A DNA stretch of 6,952 nucleotides from Elusimicrobiota bacterium (GTDB lineage: Bacteria; Elusimicrobiota; Elusimicrobia; UBA1565; UBA9628): NCBI GenBank assembly GCA_023249695.1, contig JAHFCD010000120.1:1-6952 (forward strand). The letters are read 5' to 3'. The notes under the pieces are model-generated. The model ran no database searches and was not told where the DNA came from. It saw only the letters and a list, made by a program, of their open reading frames with translations. The position numbers and the translations under genes were made by a program. Of the stretch, positions 4,833 through 6,952 are shown in pieces; position 1 is the stretch's first letter, and the number at the start of each line of letters is the position of its first letter.

Positions 4833-6952
4833 TCATGCGCCGTCCGTCATCCAGATCGCCTGCCGGTGCTCGTCGCGGCGGAAGCCGCGGCTCAGGCGCA
4901 GGCCCGCCTCGAGGATCTGGAGCTTGTCCTCGAGGCCGGTCTTTTCGCGGATGTAGGCGATGATGAAGGCGGGGATGGCCTCGAAGTCGGCGCGCATGCC
5001 CGCCTCGTCCTTGAGGGCCGCCTTCACGAGCGCGCGGTTGAAGCGCGCCCAGAGCCACATCGGCGTCGCCTGGTTCTCGTCCTTCACCGAGCGCTCGTCG
5101 AGGTCCTTTAGGGCCTCGCGGTAGCGGCCGAGCGCGCGCTTGGCTTCGCCGCGCCAGACATAGGCCTCGAAATCGAGGGGAAACAGCTCCAGGGTGCGGT
5201 CGAGCTCGACGAGCGCCTCTTCGGGCCGGCCGAGCTTGAGGAGGGCCGCGCCTTTCCAACAGAAGGCGCACTGCGCGCCGAGCGCTTCGGCTTTTTCGAG
5301 GAGCGCGAGCGCCCTCTTGTAGCGGCCGAGCCACAGCTCGAAAGCGCCGCGCCAGGCGATCACCTGGCCCGCCTCGCTCTTCGGAGCGGCGGCCAAGGCG
5401 CGGTCCATCTGGGCGAACGCGTCGGCCGGGCGGTCGAGGCACAGGTAGGTTTCCGCGAGGAAGCAATGCGCCCGCCAGTCCACGGGCTTGCCGGCCAGGG
5501 AGCGCTTGAACCAAGACGCGGCCTTCTCGAAGTCCGCCGCCTGGAGCGCGGTCGAGGCCGCCTTGAAATACATCCAGCCGTAGCGCTTCGCGGGGTAGTC
5601 CTCGAGGCGCTCGAAATGCGATCGCCCCTCGGGGCCGATCAAAGAGCCGCGGTAGTAATGGAGCCAGGGCCCGCGGGGATCGGGCCCCAGGCTCTTTTCG
5701 AAGGCCTTGAGCTCGAGGACGCGTTCCTCGCGCGGGACGCGTTCGTCCCATTCCCAGGGATCCCAGAAGCAGCGCGTGTCGGGCAAGGTGGGCTTCTCGT
5801 CGAGAATGCGCTCGGCGACGGCGACGGCGTCGCGGTAGCGGCGCAGCTTCATGAGCGCCTTGAACGTGTCGCCGAGCGCGGGGCGTTCCAGCGTCATGGC
5901 GGCGACGCGGCCCAGGATTTTTTTCTCCTCGGCCGGGCGGCCCGCGGTCTTCATGACGGACGCGAGGCTGAGGAGCGCGGAGGAGTCGCGCGGATCGCAG
6001 AGGAGGACCGCTTTGAAGAGGCGCTCGGCCGTTTCGAGCCGCTGGGCGAACAGCGCGGCGAGGCCGCGCGCGCGCAGGCGCTCGGCGAGGTGCACGCGGG
6101 CCTCGCGGTCCGCGGGGGAGAAGTCGAGCGCCGCGCGCAGGGCCTTCTCGGCGGACGGCAGGTCGTCGGCGGCGAGCGCGGTCTCGAGGCGGGAGCGCAG
6201 GAGGCCGGCCAGCAGGAGGCGGGCTTCGTGATCGCTCGGCGCGAAGGCGAGCGCGCGGCGCAGGGCCCGCTCGGCCGCCGTCGTCTTGCCGGCGGAGAGA
6301 AGGGCCTGGGCGCCGGCGCGCATGAGATCGAGGAGGCGGCGGCGGGCCTCCTTGTCGCCGGGCTCGAAGGCCAAGGTCCGGACCAGGATCTTCTCCGCGG
6401 CGGCGAGATCGTGGGCGGCGAGCGCGGCCTGGGCGCGCCGGCTCAGCAGCTCGAGGAGGCGGTGGCGGGATTTCTCGTCTCCGGGTTGAAGGTCCAGCGC
6501 CGCGCGCAGCGCCTTCTCGGCGTCGTTCATCCGGCCTTCGGACAGATGCGCCTTGCCGCGCTGGCGCAGGACCTCGCCCAGGCGCAGTCGCGCTTTGGGA
6601 TCGTCCGGCGCGACGATGACGGCCTTGCGGAGGGCGGCTTCGGCGGGGCCGAGGCGGTCGGCGGTCAGGTGCTCGTGGGCCCGCAGGCGCAGAAGGTCGG
6701 CGAGCTGGCGCCGGGTCTCCGCGTCGGAAGGGGCCAAGATCAGGGCCTGACGCAGGACCTTCTCGGCCGCGGCGAGCGCGCCGGCGGTCAGGAGCGCCTG
6801 CGCGCGCATCCGGATCAGGACGATGAGCGCGAGGCGGTGCTCCGTTTCGCCGGGCTCCAAGGCCGCGACCTTGCGCAGGGTCTTCTCGGCCATGTCCAGA
6901 TCATCCGCGGCCCGGAAAGCCTGGCCGCACACCTTGAGGACGCCGACGAGCT
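4833..6952 (-). CDS. Long TPR-type repeat protein (5' end outside window)
   Basis: The visible protein is just over 700 residues and still open at the window edge. The GTG at 6932 is not the start, because the residues before it (LVGVLKV) continue the same repeat pattern. Counting from that GTG, residues 10-296 are seven repeats of exactly 41 residues, with a degenerate eighth from 297. These are helical-hairpin repeats of TPR character (A-E-K-x-L at positions 6-10, P at 18, D/E at 20). Residues about 385-460 form a distinct Trp/Tyr-rich linker with CFWDPWEWDERVP and a WLHYYRGSL stretch. Residues about 460-615 are ordinary 34-residue TPRs (FLAETYLCLDRPADAF, WRGEAKRALGRYREAL). The end (AIPAFIIAYIREKTGL) is family-like and non-repetitive. 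TPR proteins act as protein-binding scaffolds; the partner is unknown, and no enzyme domain is seen. Whether a signal peptide or another domain precedes it cannot be seen. Confidence 0.88.
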   Translation of the reverse strand, partial: LVGVLKVCGQAFRAADDLDMAEKTLRKVAALEPGETEHRLALIVLIRMRAQALLTAGALAAAEKVLRQALILAPSDAETRRQLADLLRLRAHEHLTADRLGPAEAALRKAVIVAPDDPKARLRLGEVLRQRGKAHLSEGRMNDAEKALRAALDLQPGDEKSRHRLLELLSRRAQAALAAHDLAAAEKILVRTLAFEPGDKEARRRLLDLMRAGAQALLSAGKTTAAERALRRALAFAPSDHEARLLLAGLLRSRLETALAADDLPSAEKALRAALDFSPADREARVHLAERLRARGLAALFAQRLETAERLFKAVLLCDPRDSSALLSLASVMKTAGRPAEEKKILGRVAAMTLERPALGDTFKALMKLRRYRDAVAVAERILDEKPTLPDTRCFWDPWEWDERVPREERVLELKAFEKSLGPDPRGPWLHYYRGSLIGPEGRSHFERLEDYPAKRYGWMYFKAASTALQAADFEKAASWFKRSLAGKPVDWRAHCFLAETYLCLDRPADAFAQMDRALAAAPKSEAGQVIAWRGAFELWLGRYKRALALLEKAEALGAQCAFCWKGAALLKLGRPEEALVELDRTLELFPLDFEAYVWRGEAKRALGRYREALKDLDERSVKDENQATPMWLWARFNRALVKAALKDEAGMRADFEAIPAFIIAYIREKTGLEDKLQILEAGLRLSRGFRRDEHRQAIWMTDGA
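6045..6905 (-). repeat. Tandem 123-bp coding repeats (seven units of 41 codons)
   Basis: Within the TPR gene the unit length is constant without insertions or deletions. Unit boundaries in protein numbering are residues 10, 51, 92, 133, 174, 215 and 256. At DNA level the word encoding A-E-K recurs in phase: CTTCTCGG-containing copies start at 6142, 6511, 6757 and 6880, offsets that are exact multiples of 123. Units have diverged in sequence but keep length and key residues. A preceding unit continues beyond the window edge. Confidence 0.9.

Noticed and set aside
4798..5751. Overlapping - strand frame inside the TPR gene
   Set aside because: The translation is Arg/Ala/Pro-rich and featureless, while the other - strand frame gives clear TPR motifs throughout.
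6045..6905. CRISPR-like or satellite repeat array
   Set aside because: The 123-bp periodicity is in frame within a coding sequence, units are diverged, and there are no spacers. It is a protein repeat.

Overview
The window comes from a high-GC bacterium. Most genes sit near 70 % GC by hand counts of sample lines. Sec-type signal peptides, a tRNA with an encoded CCA end and an acyl-CoA (leucine) breakdown cluster suggest a heterotrophic, probably Gram-negative-type cell. The Ala/Pro-rich exported proteins and long TPR protein would fit Elusimicrobiota or a deltaproteobacterial-like lineage, but the sequence does not fix the phylum.

Positions 1-2203 (+ strand) hold the end of a leucine catabolism operon. 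It contains the C-terminal third of the 3-methylcrotonyl-CoA carboxylase beta subunit, a complete methylglutaconyl-CoA hydratase-type crotonase and a complete HMG-CoA lyase. The first two genes are 2 bp apart and the last two overlap by 13 bp. Together they would take 3-methylcrotonyl-CoA to acetyl-CoA and acetoacetate. A hairpin without a T-run lies in the 34-bp gap before a convergent gene.

Positions 2238-3482 (- strand) encode an exported Ala/Pro-rich protein with an internal segment resembling the HicA (YcfA) toxin fold. Its best start is a GTG only six bases after a TATACT box.

Positions 3483-4109 stand out. GC falls to about 50 % in the intergenic part and early regulator gene. The stretch holds nested inverted repeats (a 24-bp pair around 44 bp), a 102-residue XRE-type HTH gene with a TATATA box six bases before its ATG, and a tRNA-3'-end-like remnant. 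That remnant lies inverted against a real tRNA-Arg(CCG) gene at 4110-4184 (- strand). This looks like a small acquired or remodelled segment at a tRNA locus.

Positions 4214-6952 (- strand) form a two-gene unit. A long TPR-type protein, cut by the window edge, has at least seven full tandem repeats of exactly 41 residues (123 bp) and a canonical TPR C-terminal half. It is followed by a small exported protein of unknown function and a clear intrinsic terminator.
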